Source: Nymphaea colorata
Taxonomy: Eukaryota > Streptophyta > Magnoliopsida > Nymphaeales > Nymphaeaceae
Assembly (NCBI RefSeq): GCF_008831285.2
Contig: NC_045151.1
Location: 3,529,544 to 3,593,543, forward strand
DNA: 64,000 nt
Reading direction: 5' to 3'
Below are positions 13,160 to 25,902 of this stretch, one piece after another. Each line of letters begins with the position of its first letter. Position 1 is the first letter of the stretch. A program made the translations under genes and the position numbers. The notes beneath the pieces were generated by a model. That model worked only from the letters and a program-made list of their open reading frames with translations. It did not search any database and was not told the origin of the DNA.

Positions 13160-13636
13160 TGGTAACAAGATATTAACTTGACATTGCCTTTTTTTTAAAT
13201 AGTTTTAGTTATTATCTGCTGTTGAAGTAAGATAACAGTTCCCTTTTTGTGAAGGACCATTACAAGAGAAGTTGAATAAAATGAAACATTTTTGTTGACA
13301 TATAGTATTTCGCATGAAGATCACAATCATTTCCATGCTAGTGAAGTGAAATCACTTATTTGACAGTAATCAGAAACTAACTCTAGTTATTATAGGACTA
13401 CTAATGTCCAACGTCCATGCAAAAGGTTAGGTGTTCTTTTGCAATATATATAAGGTTGGGGCACTTAAAAAGAATTAATCATAAAAGGTTTGCTTCTCCA
13501 AATTCATTCCTAGCTTATAAGAACTCAGCACATCCATCCCTCACTTTCTTTAACCAACAAATCGACCTGTATTTGCACTCTAAGACATTCACGTCACGTG
13601 TATATATATATATATATATATAAGAAAATAAGTTCT

Positions 13637-14030
13637 TAGGGGCAGAGCTAAATTTTTTTTTATTTTTTTTTAATGAGGGGCTGAGTAGTATTTTATAAAA
13701 TTGTATTTGGGGCAGAACAACATTTTTTAAAATTTTTACATACGCCAAGTTAAAAATCTTCAAAAATATGCATTTTTTTCTTTTTTCAAAATGTGTCCTG
13801 GAGCCATGGCTCCACCCTAGTCACCAAGGGTGGAGCTAAACATTTTTCATGAGAGGGCCAAATTATAGTTTCAAAATCTTAACATGGTCTGAAATATAAT
13901 TTTTCAAAATATTTATATAAGATAAATGAATTTTTTTAATATTTACATGTAAATTAATTTTTTTTTTTTAAGGAAGGACTAAGGCCCTTGCTGGCTCACC
14001 TTACTTGGGCCCCTGCCGGGCACTATGCCA
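13637..14030. repeat. Two degenerate GGGGCNGAGC-type short elements in tandem
   Basis: One block starts GGGGCAGAGCTAAATTT at 13639 and ends with GGAGCCATGGCTCCACCCT near 13816. A second starts with GGGTGGAGCTAAACA near 13830, continues through GGGCCAAATTATAG and ends near 14030 in GGGCCCCTGCC. The GC-rich ends and poly-T/A interior are shared with the blocks at 14645-14820 and 15076-15270. These look like decayed non-autonomous elements of one family; the exact class is uncertain. Confidence 0.5.
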
Positions 14031-14644
14031 TCTATTAACTTATTGTTTTTCTTTGGAAACACCATTTTCGTCAGTTTATTGAAGAAAAAGTTTGACAAAT
14101 TCGAAATCAAACAAACAGCTTATCTGCTGCGGACTAAACTCTCAGATCTTTTGGGGCCATTTGTTTCCCTCAATCTGAGATTCTAGGGATCTGATATCAC
14201 TAAGGATCTCATATCCGAGAATATGAGGTTAGACTCTCCCTTTCATTGGACCTCAACTCTGAAGTTTTGGCCACACTGAGAATTTCAAATCATATTTTTT
14301 ATTTTTCTATAGATTTGAGTATAATATTTATTTACTTTATGGACATCACATAAAAGGGATTCCAAATCAGCCTCGATAAAAAAACACCACCTTATTAGAA
14401 CGCATCCTTCTCCAGTTCTATTGTTGCAAGCCGTAACTCATATATAATATTTTATTTGATGATGACTATGATGCCTACCATATATTATTCTATTATTACT
14501 TTTAAACTTGTTATTAGATTATTATAGATAGCCATGTTTGAGCTAGATTACGACGACAATAATGTCCATTGTCGTCACGGCCTTCTGATTTAACAGACCA
14601 ACCTTTGAATGTTTGATGGACTTGTTTTTGTGGACTCCCTTCGT

Positions 14645-14820
14645 GGTGGGTGGCGCCTAGGCCGTGGCCCCACCCTGGCCAATGAAAAAAATATTACATT
14701 GAAAAAAATATAATTTTTTAGTTGCGCCATGCAGTTTTTGGATTTGAATTCAATTTGGCGCTACTCAAATCCAGAGGTTGGTCTGTCGGCCCACCCCTGA
14801 AGAAAATCCTGGCTCCACCT
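14645..14820. repeat. Degenerate GGGGCGGAGC-family element
   Basis: A GTGGGTGGCGCC...GGCCCCACC start and a CCCACCCCTGAAG...CTGGCTCCACC end enclose a poly-A/T interior. Same family as the blocks at 13.6-14.0 and 15.1 kb. Confidence 0.4.
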
Positions 14821-15075
14821 CAAGTCACTATCATCGTCTGTCCACATGCTATGTGCCAAGATGGTACTTAAAGCGCACCTTAGGAGTTCAGATTTCATTA
14901 TAAGCGCTCCTTAGATTAGGCCATTAGGCCCCAGTTAACATTTTTAGTCAGAAGATCCCAGTTAAGCCTCTTACCAAATATTTAGAGAGTTTCTCTTTTT
15001 AGAGTGAGTAGGAAGAGTATGTATTTGATCCTAAAGTCCAGCTCCCGCCCTTTCCCCATTTCTTTAGGGTATCAA

Positions 15076-15270
15076 CCAGGGGCGGAGACAAGGGGGGCCC
15101 GCATGGGCCCTGGCCCCACCATAATTTTTTTTTAAAAAAATTACATGTAAATTTTAGAAATTTTTATTTGTCAAATATAAAAAGTTTGAAAAATTATATT
15201 TTGACATGTGTCATAATTTATAAACTTTAATTGGCCCCCCTCACGAAAAATTTCTATCTCGGCTCCTAGT
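15076..15270. repeat. GGGGCGGAGC-family short element
   Basis: Starts AGGGGCGGAGACAAGG, then GGGCCC and an AT-rich centre, and ends GGCCCCCCTCACG...CTCGGCTCCTAG. The ends form an imperfect inverted pair. No clear target duplication. Confidence 0.5.
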
Positions 15271-17017
15271 ACTAATATATTTGCAATCATAGAATTTTAG
15301 AATCAAAAAATTGAAATCATTGAACAAACGGGATATTATGTTTCCAAAATTAACAAACTGAAACTTAAAATTTCAATTTCATTCCAATTTAAAGGGAAAC
15401 TATGATTCTAAAATTTTTATTTTTTAATCAAAATTTCAAACCATCAAACACCAAACACTCGTATCTTGCTTCATGCTCCCACTCTGCTTTCTAGTTAGAG
15501 TACCAGCATGCTTAGACTATCCAAGATGACGCCCGAGCTAACTTTGACACTGATTTGAATTTAAAATAATAAAAAAAAAGTGCAACCTATTCACACTCAC
15601 ACTGATTTGACACAAAGAAAGGTAGACAAAGGGAAGATCACCCTCAAGTGGAATACCTAGTTTGCCAACCAACCTTGTCATTTTTGTCTTCGTAAAGCTT
15701 CACATTTCTCATCAGCGCTTACTCTCAATTGGAAAAAGTCATAAAAAAGAACCGGTGTCTAAAATTTAAAAAAAAAAATGTCTGTTTTCTTGGAATGTAT
15801 TCTCTTGTAACAAGTGTTTAAATAACGTAATGTTATCATTTCAGAAGACACGAGACAGTCATATCTGATGTTTGATCAGGAGGTCTGAAATCAATATTTA
15901 CAAACACATCATGTTACATATAACAAGAACATAGTGTTTGTCAATTATGTGTTACATGAACATGCATCTTAAGAACATAATATTGTCCTCTTAAAGTGTG
16001 CATCCTATTTACAGTGGTAGAGACAGAGAATTTTATTCAGGGCCACTAATCTTAATAGGTTTGGCATCCACCAATCGTTGATTGGGTTTGATGTAGGTAC
16101 CACACTTAGTTGGAAGATCCAGCTCCCTCTTAATAAAGATTTTGAGGGGGTTGGTATTGTAACAACTCGACCCACTCTTGGGCTTGAGCTCCTGGTTCGA
16201 CGGATCTCAACCCACCCCTAGCAGTTTTAGCTTGAAGTCCGAAAAAGCTAGGAACCAGGACAATCATCTCATTAATTATCCCCCTTTATAAGCCCTTGAA
16301 GATTCCTCACAATCTTCAATATAAAACTAAATTTATAGCAATATTTCAAATTCAATAAATAACCCTTTGAAGTAAATTTGACCCAAAAAAAGTTTAAATA
16401 ATTAGGCACTAACATTGTGTGATCCCTACATTTAACTTATCCAGGTTTTTTGAATGAGTAGAAGGGAATCCCACTTTCTAAAAGAGGGCCAAGATCCCCA
16501 GGGCATTATATATATTGACATAGGAGTATAATGGCCATAGAAATCCAACTGACGATCTGGATTTCACTGCCATTCAATTTCAATTAAAGGCTATTGTGAT
16601 GGAAAGCCCTAGTTGGCCCTATGACTTGATTGGATTTGAATAAAATGTATATTTTAACATATCGGTTATTTTGTGTCTGATGAAGAAAAATCTATACCAT
16701 ACCAGAATCCAAAATTTGAATCCAATCTGAATTCAATTTTTTTCTATTAACATCTGAACCTGAATTCTATTTTTTAAACTGAACCTAAGTCGTATTATAG
16801 ACATTGAGTATATAATATCTGTTTAAAACTATATCCGGTACAAGTGCGAATAATCCAAATAATCCAAATCCAAACAGATGTTTTTTATATATGAATCTGA
16901 TATGCATTGTTAGTTGAATATCTAAAACTTTTCCATATGCAATTTTTTTAATGCAATTCAGTTGATTACTGGATTAAAATTGAATTTAGAGACATCCACG
17001 CAAATAATTAGTAGATG

Positions 17018-19236
17018 ATTGGATATATGATCCGAATCACTTCTAAAAAATCGGATATGGTTAGCAATTTGACATCCGATTGAGAAATCAGATCAGATTC
17101 AGATTTAAGAAATAACATCCGATCAGATACGGATTCGGATTCGATTTTAAGTAAATATCTGATAGGATATTTAACCATCTTATCCGATCGAATACGGATT
17201 CAGATTCGGTTTTAAGTAAATATCTGATCAGATACTTAACCATCTTAACAAGTATACCCAAATCTGAACCGTAAATTGCTGAGTTGATATCCGAATCTGA
17301 ATTACAGCTTGATCTCTGAATCCGAACCATGAGTTATCCGAATCCGAAGCGCAAGCGCTGACATCCGAATCCGATGATATCCGAATCCGAAAATGAGACT
17401 TTGATTTGGTGTCCGACCTATGAATGGTTAGGCAAAAGGTCTAACTAAGCGCTCCAACTTAAAGTTAACTTAAAGTTATGACGTATGAAAAATATAAACT
17501 GTATATGAAAGTATAATCTCATTAAAAACTGATGGTTTTTATAAAGTTGCATATAATAATAGTCATATAGTTACTATGTATACCATTCAACATAAAGTAT
17601 TTGAAACAATATCATATAAAATTCATTAATTAATAATTAATATTGTATTTAATTAAACGTTTTTGTGCAAACAAGTAAACTATTATAGTTGAGGCATCAA
17701 CTAAATAAAATATCATAAATAATGTATTTATTTAATTAAAAATAAGAATAATAAACTTCTACCAAGAAATTTCAATAAAATTAGTATTTTTAAAAATATG
17801 AAAATTAATCACAAGTAGATATATTTAATATGAAAAACTCTTGAACTCATACAAAAGTTTTAACTTATCAAATTAAAATTTATTTATTTAATAAATCAAT
17901 TAAATCATTTTATATAATCATATAATATGTCCAAAAGTCCTAGGCATTTTATACATAGCACATAATTCACAATAAGTGATCATAATGAAATAATAGTTTA
18001 CTCAATTAAAATATGTTATTAGTTAAAAATAAACCAATTAATGTTCAATATTCACAATTTTTATAACGAAAGTATGAAAGCTTTTTCACCATGTATTTTA
18101 GCAGGAAATCATAAACACTATATTTATTTAAATGAAAATAATAAATAAAACTTTAATCAGAAAGTTCAAAAAATAAGAATTTTGAAAAATATGAAAAAGA
18201 CACTTTTTAAAGCTATAAATTTTAATGGACTGTTATGTCATATTGGTTTCAAGAATAGCTATATTATATACTTTAGAAATGTAATGTATCAAAACAAAAC
18301 TATTGGCATGTATGTCACCTATGAAAAAAAGGTTGAGAGCAAAAAATATTTTTTTTTAAAAACTAACTTAAAAGAAAATATGTTTTATAATAAATAGAAA
18401 ACTTTAAACACATTATGATATTCATTTTAGTTGAAAGCTTCTTTACTGTATATAATTTCAAATAAATATATTTAATATAAAAAAAACTATTGAACTCAAT
18501 TTATCAAATATATTTTTATCCAAAAGTCTTAGGTATTTGATATATAACACATAATTCACAAATTTGAAAACAAAAGTCTTTAACTAGTAGCAAAATAACA
18601 AATTGTTCGATTCAATAAATTATCTGATTTTTACAAATGTAACACAAAATATTTTAATTAACTCAATGAAATGAGCAAAAATCATTAAATAAGATCTTTT
18701 TTTTAATAAAAAATAATATTGGTCACCTAATTTAATAATTTGCAATAAGTGATCATCATCAAATAATAGTTTTTTTTATGAGTTTAGCAATTTTTTTGAT
18801 ATTAAACATGTTGATTTGAGATTATGCACAGTGAAGATGCTTTCAACTTAAAATGAATATCATAATGCGTTTAAGATTTCTGTTTATTATAAAACATATT
18901 TTTTATATGGTTTTCATATTTTTTCTACAAATTTTTCATATGATTTATATATTTTTTTCATAAGTTATTCATATGACATTTCATACTCTTTTCATATTAA
19001 TTGTGCATATTGAACATTCATTTGATTATTTTTAAGTAATAACATATTTTGATGGAGTAAACTATTATTTAATGATAATCACTTATTGAAAATTATTAAA
19101 TCAAGTGACCTATATTATTTCTCATTTAAGAAAGACATTATTTAATGGTTTTTTCTAAGTTCATTGAGTTAATTAAATTAAAAGTCTCTTGCTTTATATC
19201 CGTAAAATTAGTGTTTTAATGATATGAAACCTTCAT
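17018..19236. mobile_element. AT-rich foldback element, copy 2, right arm missing
   Basis: Aligned in the same orientation with copy 1: 17018-18570 matches 8447 to about 9900, and 18740-19236 matches 10020 to about 10510. The CGGAT-rich subterminal zone and the loop region are both present. Similarity stops at about 19236, where copy 1 would continue into roughly 950 bp of right arm, and the first 20 bases of the left end are also lost. This is therefore a truncated copy. A unique stretch of about 90 bp and the TA-rich block follow immediately. Confidence 0.72.
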
Positions 19237-19329
19237 GTAAGGATCCATCCATTTCTTCTGCCGAAAGTTGTAATGCAGGATTTAAACTTATATGATACTT
19301 TGGTGGGACTAATGCCTTGTCTAGCACCG

Positions 19330-21400
19330 AAATGTATAATAAATATTGTGTTATAACACATATATAATTATATGTGTTATAACATAATATATATATTATA
19401 AAATATATAACAAAATATATATTTATAACACATATATACACATATATATGTCACATACACATATAACATAATGTAATATAACACATACTATACATATATT
19501 ACATATATATATATATATATATATTATAGTTATATATAACATATATATGTTATATATAATTATGTAACACATATAATATGTGTTATACATATTACTATGT
19601 TGTATAATAAAATATTATTATATATATGATACACTATATATGTTACATGTAGTGTTACTATATATAATATATTATAATAACACTTATATATTTTGTGTTA
19701 TATAACATATATTAACATATAACACATAATTTATGTGTTATAACGCATATAATAACATATTATATTAATATATGTTATGTAAATAATATTATGATATTAT
19801 GTTATAACTATATAACACATATATAATTATGTGTTACACATATATAATTATATATGTGTTATATAGTTATATATAATATATGTTATGATATATTATATAA
19901 TAATATAACACATATATGTTTCATATATTTATATATTATTGGTAATATATAATATGTTATACATAGTATATATTATAATATATATTATAACATAAATTAC
20001 ATTAATATTGTATATAATATGTTATATGTTGTGTGTATGCTACAATATGTTAATATAACCCATATATAATATATATGCTAACTGTACATATAATATGCTA
20101 TATACTAACATATATAATATATTATATAGTATATTATATATTATTATACATAATGTATGTAATGTTGTGTATAATAAAGTACTATAAGATACTATATAAT
20201 ATAACATATATAACATATTATAAACGTATATTATATATGTGTTATTATAATATATGTAAGTTAACATATATTATAATATATATTATTATATATTTATTAT
20301 AATATAATATATTATAATATACACATAACATATATTTTATTATGTTATAGGTGTTAAACATAGTGTCAATAATATATATGTTATAACACATATTATATGT
20401 GTTATAACATGTTATAATATATTATATATATGTTACAATAACATATATGATTATTGTTATGATAATGATTATTGTTATGATATATTATGCACATACATTA
20501 TAACCATAACACATATAATAACACATTTGTAATACATACATTTTATTATATTATAATATAATAATATTATATTATATATGTCATATAATAGCTATTACGT
20601 TATTATATTAACATATATATTGTCATTATGTCACATATATGCATTTATATATATTATATGACATATTATATAACATATGGTATATTAACACATGTGTTGT
20701 TATATGTGTTATATTTATAATGTATGTGTTAATATGTGTTATTGCATGTTATATGGGTACATAAATACTATGTAATATATAACATAATAATTTGTATACA
20801 TATAATAACATATATATAATAATCACATGTTATGCACATGTTATATTTTATATAATACATAACATACATAATACATAATATATATGTATAATCATATACA
20901 CATATTATATGTGTTAATATGTTATAATAACATATATTATTATGTTATTACATAAAATATACATATATTGTTAGTATGTAATATATATTATGTTATCATA
21001 TGATATAACATATGATAACATATTATATTATGTTTTCATATATTAATTATGATAATATATATGTGTTATAATAACATATATATTATGACATATAATATAT
21101 GTCACAATATATGTACATATATTGTGACATATATTAATATATACATAGTGTAACATAGTATATATATATGTGTGTGTGTGTGTGTTATAGACATACTATA
21201 TTATACATGTGTTGTAATACACATATTATAACATATATAACATAATATATTATATAATAAAATATTATATTGTAATATTATAGTATAATATACTATAACT
21301 CATATGATATAACATATTATAATAATAACATAGATTGTTACCCTGTAGTAACATATCAATATTCATTAAGTAATATAAACTAGTATATATTGTATAACTA
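19330..21400. repeat. 2-kb TA-rich low-complexity block
   Basis: Almost entirely permutations of ATATAACACATATA and TATGTTATA words, with very few C or G bases. It contains short pure (AT)n runs near 19499-19523 and a GT run near 21171-21184. Open frames here translate only the repeat. The endogenous virus begins at its right edge. Confidence 0.9.
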
Positions 21401-21405
21401 TTTAC

Positions 21406-21541
21406 AAAAGGACAAAAGGACGGGGAGTTGGTGGCAGGATAATGGACGGGGAGTTGGTGGCAGGATAATTTAGATTAAAAAGGAAGAGGGGCCACGGTTG
21501 CATAATACCAGTGAAGGATTGCCAATAGATATTGAAACCCA
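21406..21541 (-). repeat. Left (viral 3') terminal direct repeat
   Basis: Matches 28061-28170 with about 11 differences in the first 98 aligned bases counted from GGGTTTC. It also carries an extra tandem copy of a 26-bp unit (GGACGGGGAGTTGG... at 21418-21469) that is single in the right copy. On the viral strand it ends at almost the same base as the right copy, just before where the primer site would begin. Confidence 0.85.
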
Positions 21542-21670
21542 ATGTTGCAAAAGCGAACACACTCAGACTTCACGTCTCTCTCTGTTCGCAGTAAAAGGAA
21601 ATTCAAAAGTTTGCACAAGGCAAGAAAAAGCTCAGAAGACCGATGCCTGTTAAGGGGCTCAGTGGTATGA

Positions 21671-21677
21671 ATTTATA
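21671..21677 (-). promoter_or_regulatory. Candidate TATA box of the viral pregenomic RNA
   Basis: The minus strand reads TATAAAT, in the non-coding stretch between the end of the polyprotein (22014) and the terminal repeat, where a caulimovirid promoter should be. A start site about 30 bases on would fall near 21640, outside the repeated segment. Confidence 0.35.
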
Positions 21678-22013
21678 CACATAAAAGTGATGGTACAATA
21701 ATGCAGCGAATAAAATTCGCCTGACAAAAGTAGCACGCACTGAGCGTAGCTTTTACAAAGAAAACAGTGACGAGATAACTTTACAAGATTCGCCACAAAA
21801 ATGATAAAAAAAAGACAATGATGACTTATGACTAAGACTTTGGCTTTTCGGTGCAATGATCAGAAGACGACAGATGACTTATTGAGTTGCTTTTTGCTCA
21901 GAATATATTCTTGTCGTAATTTGTCGTCATTCTTCTTTTGTCTCACTGTTTTTTGCCTCAGATTCAAATATTCATCTTACAGCGAATTCGTGATGGAGGC
22001 AGAAACCTTTAGT

Positions 22014-22364
22014 CTAGACACGACAATTCTGACATTTGCATACTTCATTTGTGATTTGTTCTAGCGTCGTGCAGCTTTCTTCAAACTCCTTTGTCTTTAG
22101 GATATTCTTATACATGAGTTCTTCATCTTGGAAGATTGTCACTTCGGGGTAATCAACAAAGTTGATTCTCTGAAATTTTCGGCACAGTGCTTCTTCCCAC
22201 TTTGGACCTGCAATAAAATTAAAAAATTCTCTAGACATGTTGTTAGCATATAATTGCCTTTTGTGAAGGATTAGATTGCCCAGCACAGCTTTGTCAATAG
22301 CCCTTAACAAAGGTTCTGGTTCGAATGAAGTCCATTTTAGGTTATTGACAATGCAGGAAATTCT
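22014..22364 (-). pseudogene. Caulimovirid polyprotein C-terminal tail
   Basis: The open frame runs from just after an in-frame TGA (22365-22367) to the final TAG at 22014-22016, about 116 codons. It continues the RNase H frame across two stops. The last residues carry a Cys pair-like CKCQNC. No catalytic motif. Tails of this kind follow RNase H in petuvirus- and florendovirus-type polyproteins; function unknown to me. Confidence 0.5.
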
Positions 22365-22613
22365 TCATGTGGCTGTATAGTAAAAATCCAGATTTGGATA
22401 GTGACCTTCTGCTGCATCTGCGAATTCTGGATAAAGTTTTCTAACCTTTTGACGGACCTTCCATTTTTGCTCTGGTGTGTCTACTAGTCAGTCTTCCCAC
22501 TGCCTGCTAGTTGATATCATCATCTTGCATTCTTGGGTGAGAGCGTCCGGTAACGAATGATATACTCCTTTTACCAGATCAATTGTAAAATCATACTGGG
22601 AGAGTAAAAATTG

Positions 22614-22890
22614 TCACCAGGCAAATCGTTGTAATTTTGGACTGCTAGTGATTTTTCTCTTGAGCAAAACAGATAGGTTTTGTGAATCTGTTCTGAGTAT
22701 GAAGTTCTCACCAATCAAATAAGGGTGAAACTTTTCTAACCCTCTGATTGCAGCAAGGATTTCCTTCTCTGCTGGCCAATAACTGATTTCATTAGTTTTA
22801 AACTGGCCACTAGTATAAAAGCAAACCTTTTCTTGGTTGCCATCTTTTTTTAACAGAACGACTGCCCATGTGTCATTGGATGCATCTGTG
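22614..22890 (-). pseudogene. Caulimovirid RNase H region
   Basis: An open stretch without its own ATG, in a different frame from the thumb segment, so there is a frameshift near 22890-22900. The acidic catalytic residues are visible in order: Asp in STDAS (22884-22886), Glu in AEKEI (about 22760), and Asp in RTDSQ (about 22673). It ends at a TGA at 22614-22616, after which the same frame continues with viral-type sequence. RNase H removes the RNA strand during reverse transcription. Confidence 0.75.
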
Positions 22891-23780
22891 GAGAGGACAT
22901 ATGACCCGACAAAGGTGGGTTCGAGCTCTGGCAGTCTTCTTTTAATGAAATCACTGCTTCTGTGGCTGCTTTATTCCACTCGTATGAATCATGATGCATT
23001 ACCTTGCGGATTGCCTTTGTTTTTTGTGATAAATTTTGAATATAGTTTCTGACATAATTGAGGCATCTGAGGAACCTTTGGCATTGTAGCTTGTCTTTGA
23101 GCTGATTTGGAAATTGCTCGATTTTCTTCAGCACATGGTCTTGCATGGTTATTTTCCCTTTTTTGAGCTTGATTATGAGAAACTCAATTTCTCGTTTGGC
23201 CAGTTGGAATTTTTCTTTTGTTCCCATGCTTCTCGCATATTTCTGCGAAGATCGTGAGGTGCTACAAATGCTCATCTATAGTTTTTGAGACTATTAAGAA
23301 ATCATCAATATAATTAATGATAAAATCATAGCCTTTGAAAATTTCATCCATACGCCTTTGGAACTGCGATGGTGTATTTTAAAGTCCAAATGGCATAACC
23401 AGTCATTCATACAAGCCAATCGGAGCGTAGAAAACCGTTTTGTGTATGTCTTCTTCTGCAATTTTAATTTGGTGATAGCCAGACTTACAATCAAATTTAG
23501 AAAAAATCTTGCCTTTAGTCGCCCTCTGTATTATGATTTCTTTGTTTGGTAAAAGTCATTTTATATCCACAGTCACGCTGTTCAGAGGAATGTAGTTAAT
23601 AACCATTCTTGCTTTTCCTCTCTTGATCTGAGCATGATTTCTGACTATGAAGCTTACGCTTGCATAGTGTGATTCAGATTTTCGAATCAGGTCCTTTTTT
23701 TCCAATTCCTGTATTTGAGATATAATCTCTTTTCTGTCTATTGACTTTAATCTTTTTACTACCTGTGTGAATTCAGGCAA
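22891..23780 (-). pseudogene. Caulimovirid reverse transcriptase region
   Basis: Covers the fingers, palm and thumb. The start is clear at 23556-23780, with the SESHYASVSFIVRNHA and KARMVINY blocks. The catalytic YIDD box is intact at 23301-23312. In the same frame there are stops at 23403-23405 (TGA) and 23379-23381 (TAA), so the palm is interrupted twice just before the active site. The thumb/connection segment lies open in another frame between 22850 and 23275. This enzyme copies the pregenomic RNA into DNA. Confidence 0.85.
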
Positions 23781-23846
23781 ACAATCTATTATTTGTCCTG
23801 GAAAAAGATTTATGGCCTTAATAGCCTTGATCCTCTCGACTTCTTC

Positions 23847-24260
23847 TTAAAATTCAAGCTTTTGCTTCATGATTTGAAGTAAAATCATATTTTTGCTTCT
23901 GTCCTCTTTATTTCTTTTTTTGTTTTGCATCTGTTTGAAGGAGGCAGACAACCTTGGAACAACTTGTTGTTCCTTTCCTATTCGAAAAACAATGCAATCA
24001 TTGCATATGGTATAGGGGTCTATTTCATCCAATGTCACGGACCCTAAACCAATGTCATGTCCAGCATCATCGATATGTACAAAGTTTGTACTGATCGTTT
24101 TTTCTCCTATTTTAACCGGGACATTTAGAGCAAAATTATGAAGCCTTCTTTCGCCATTCATCGTTTCAACTCTAGTTCCTTTGAGATAATATAGCCAGTC
24201 GCTAATTATCTCTTTTTTGCAAACGTTCATATTTGCACCAGTGTCGATGAAGGCTTGTCA
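23847..24260 (-). pseudogene. Caulimovirid aspartic protease region
   Basis: The active-site motif DTGA is intact at 24234-24245, preceded by AFI and followed by NMNV, as in pepsin-type retroviral proteases that cleave the polyprotein. A TGA at 24258-24260, five codons before the catalytic Asp, interrupts the frame. The segment then runs open for about 130 residues to a stop at 23847. An ILGxD-like flap partner appears as DAGHDIGLGSV. Confidence 0.68.
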
Positions 24261-24347
24261 TTTTTTCCATTTTCCTTTTTTATCCATAGCTATTTGAACT
24301 GAGATAATGACATCTTTTTTATTTGTCTGATCTCATAATTTTTGAGG

Positions 24348-24671
24348 CTATTTTTCGGTGTAAAATTCTAAAAATTGATGGGAGTTGTACCATTTTCCTG
24401 TATGGCCTTCGCGACCCTTTTTTGAGACTACCCATTTCTCTTGTTGTTTTGGAGCTATTGGTACTTCATCATCTGAGTATATTCTACCAATTTCTGAATC
24501 TGATTCTTCTAAGGTTGAATCGTCCGAGCTACTGCTGTTAATATGAATAATCTCATAGGGACTAGATGATGCAAAATTGTTGTAGAATTCGCTTTTGTAT
24601 TCTAACTCGTCGAGTTCTGATTCAGATTCTGTTGGGATCATGACCTCTTTTTCTTTTTTGCTACTATGCAA
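24348..24671 (-). pseudogene. Caulimovirid acidic linker before protease
   Basis: An open segment of 107 codons dominated by Ser, Glu and Asp in its first two thirds, then basic. Acidic linkers of this kind lie between capsid and protease in this virus group. Stops separate it from both neighbours. Confidence 0.5.
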
Positions 24672-24859
24672 ATGTACTATGCTGCTTCTGATGATGATTG
24701 TGTCATGCTAAGGATGCTTATTGTTTCATCATCTTCAGCATCTTCTTCACTCTCTAGATAGAAAACATTTTTATTTTTGAGGCATTCTTCAAATTCGACT
24801 TCATGCTCTATCAGATCCCAGTCCTTTCTAATTTCTGGGACTTCAAACATCATCTTGAT

Positions 24860-25902
24860 CTATCGAGGAGCTCTATTTGGGCATTTGTTTGCACAATGTC
24901 CTTTCTTTCGATAGGCGAAACACCTGTCGTCTTTTTTTTTTGTCACTGTTTCTTCTTTTTCTGAAGAATCTGTATGGCTTGAATGGCCTCCTCGTTTTGA
25001 TTTGTCTGACCCTTGGTTTGAATCTTTTTGGCAGATTATGTTCTTCTGCTCCGTCAATCTAACTGCAAACATTTCTTCCAACTTTAGGCAGTTCAGTGTT
25101 TGCCTTAAGTCAGTAACATAGCTTTTTAATTTCTTTTCGAACAATCTGTTGTAGATCAACCAGATTCAAACTTTCGACCAATATATTTCTATGTGATAAT
25201 TCATCTAGCACAATGTTACTAAGTGATTCAGGTAGTGAAGCAAGAAAGGACATCCCGATTGTTGAGATGGCATGTGCGCCTAGGCGATATGCTTCGTTGA
25301 GATAATCTTCAGCATACTGCTCAAATTGACTCAAGTCCTTTAACTTTCGCTTCGTAAACATCAACCAATCAGAAGACTGGTGTGCTAGAAGGTTGGGCTG
25401 AAATTCGAGAATTATGCGGTTGCCCAAAACTGATAGATCATCGTTCATAATTTCGACTTTCTCAAAATCTGGTAAAAATTTCCATCAATTTGCCACTCGT
25501 CCTGAGAAGGTAAACGGTAAGATTCTCCATACCTGGTCTGGAGACATCCGCTTCTGTGTTACCACCATATGCAAATGTTGTGCCCATAATCTGAGCTATC
25601 TTAGTGGTTGGGCATGTATCAATGTTCAGAATTGGTATTTCTGAATCAAACGAGATCACATGTTTTTTGACTTCTGGTGGCCTATTGTAACGCTGATTTT
25701 GGAACATTTTCATATCAGCCGACTCTTTGACATTTGGCATTAGATAAAAATCTTTGTATGCCAATGTTTTTTGCCGATTGTTGAGAGAGTAGAGACTTAT
25801 TTCTCTGATCCACAAATTTTGGGAGTGTGCTTTTAAGGCTTCCTTTGCTTGGGCCTTAATCTCCTTTCTTTCTCCATTGAGAAGGATCTGCACTACTTCC
25901 AT
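24860..25902 (-). pseudogene. Caulimovirid capsid region with zinc knuckle
   Basis: Three overlapping open segments in different frames (25462-25902, 25110-25448, 24860-25159) together cover a capsid-like helical region and a basic, Ser/Lys-rich tail. The tail holds the retroviral-type zinc knuckle at 24881-24922: C-X2-Y-X4-H-X4-C. The second Cys of the normal CCHC box is Tyr (TAT for TGT), so zinc binding would fail. The capsid packages the pregenomic RNA and the knuckle binds it. At least two frameshifts separate the segments. Confidence 0.65.

Larger units (their letters stand above)
11461..17017. other. Gene desert with small transposon remnants
   Basis: About 5.5 kb with no supported gene. 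It opens with CA, GA and GT microsatellites (11461-11600) and contains an (AT)n tract at about 13117-13155 and another at about 13600-13622. Several degenerate short interspersed repeats lie at 13.6-15.3 kb, listed separately. Around 16.6-16.9 kb are further ATCCAAAT-rich sequences that look like an eroded arm of the foldback family. Confidence 0.5.

Noticed and set aside
20040-20302. Open frames in the TA-rich block
   Set aside because: They translate only Ile, Tyr, Leu and Asn from low-complexity DNA and have no gene context.
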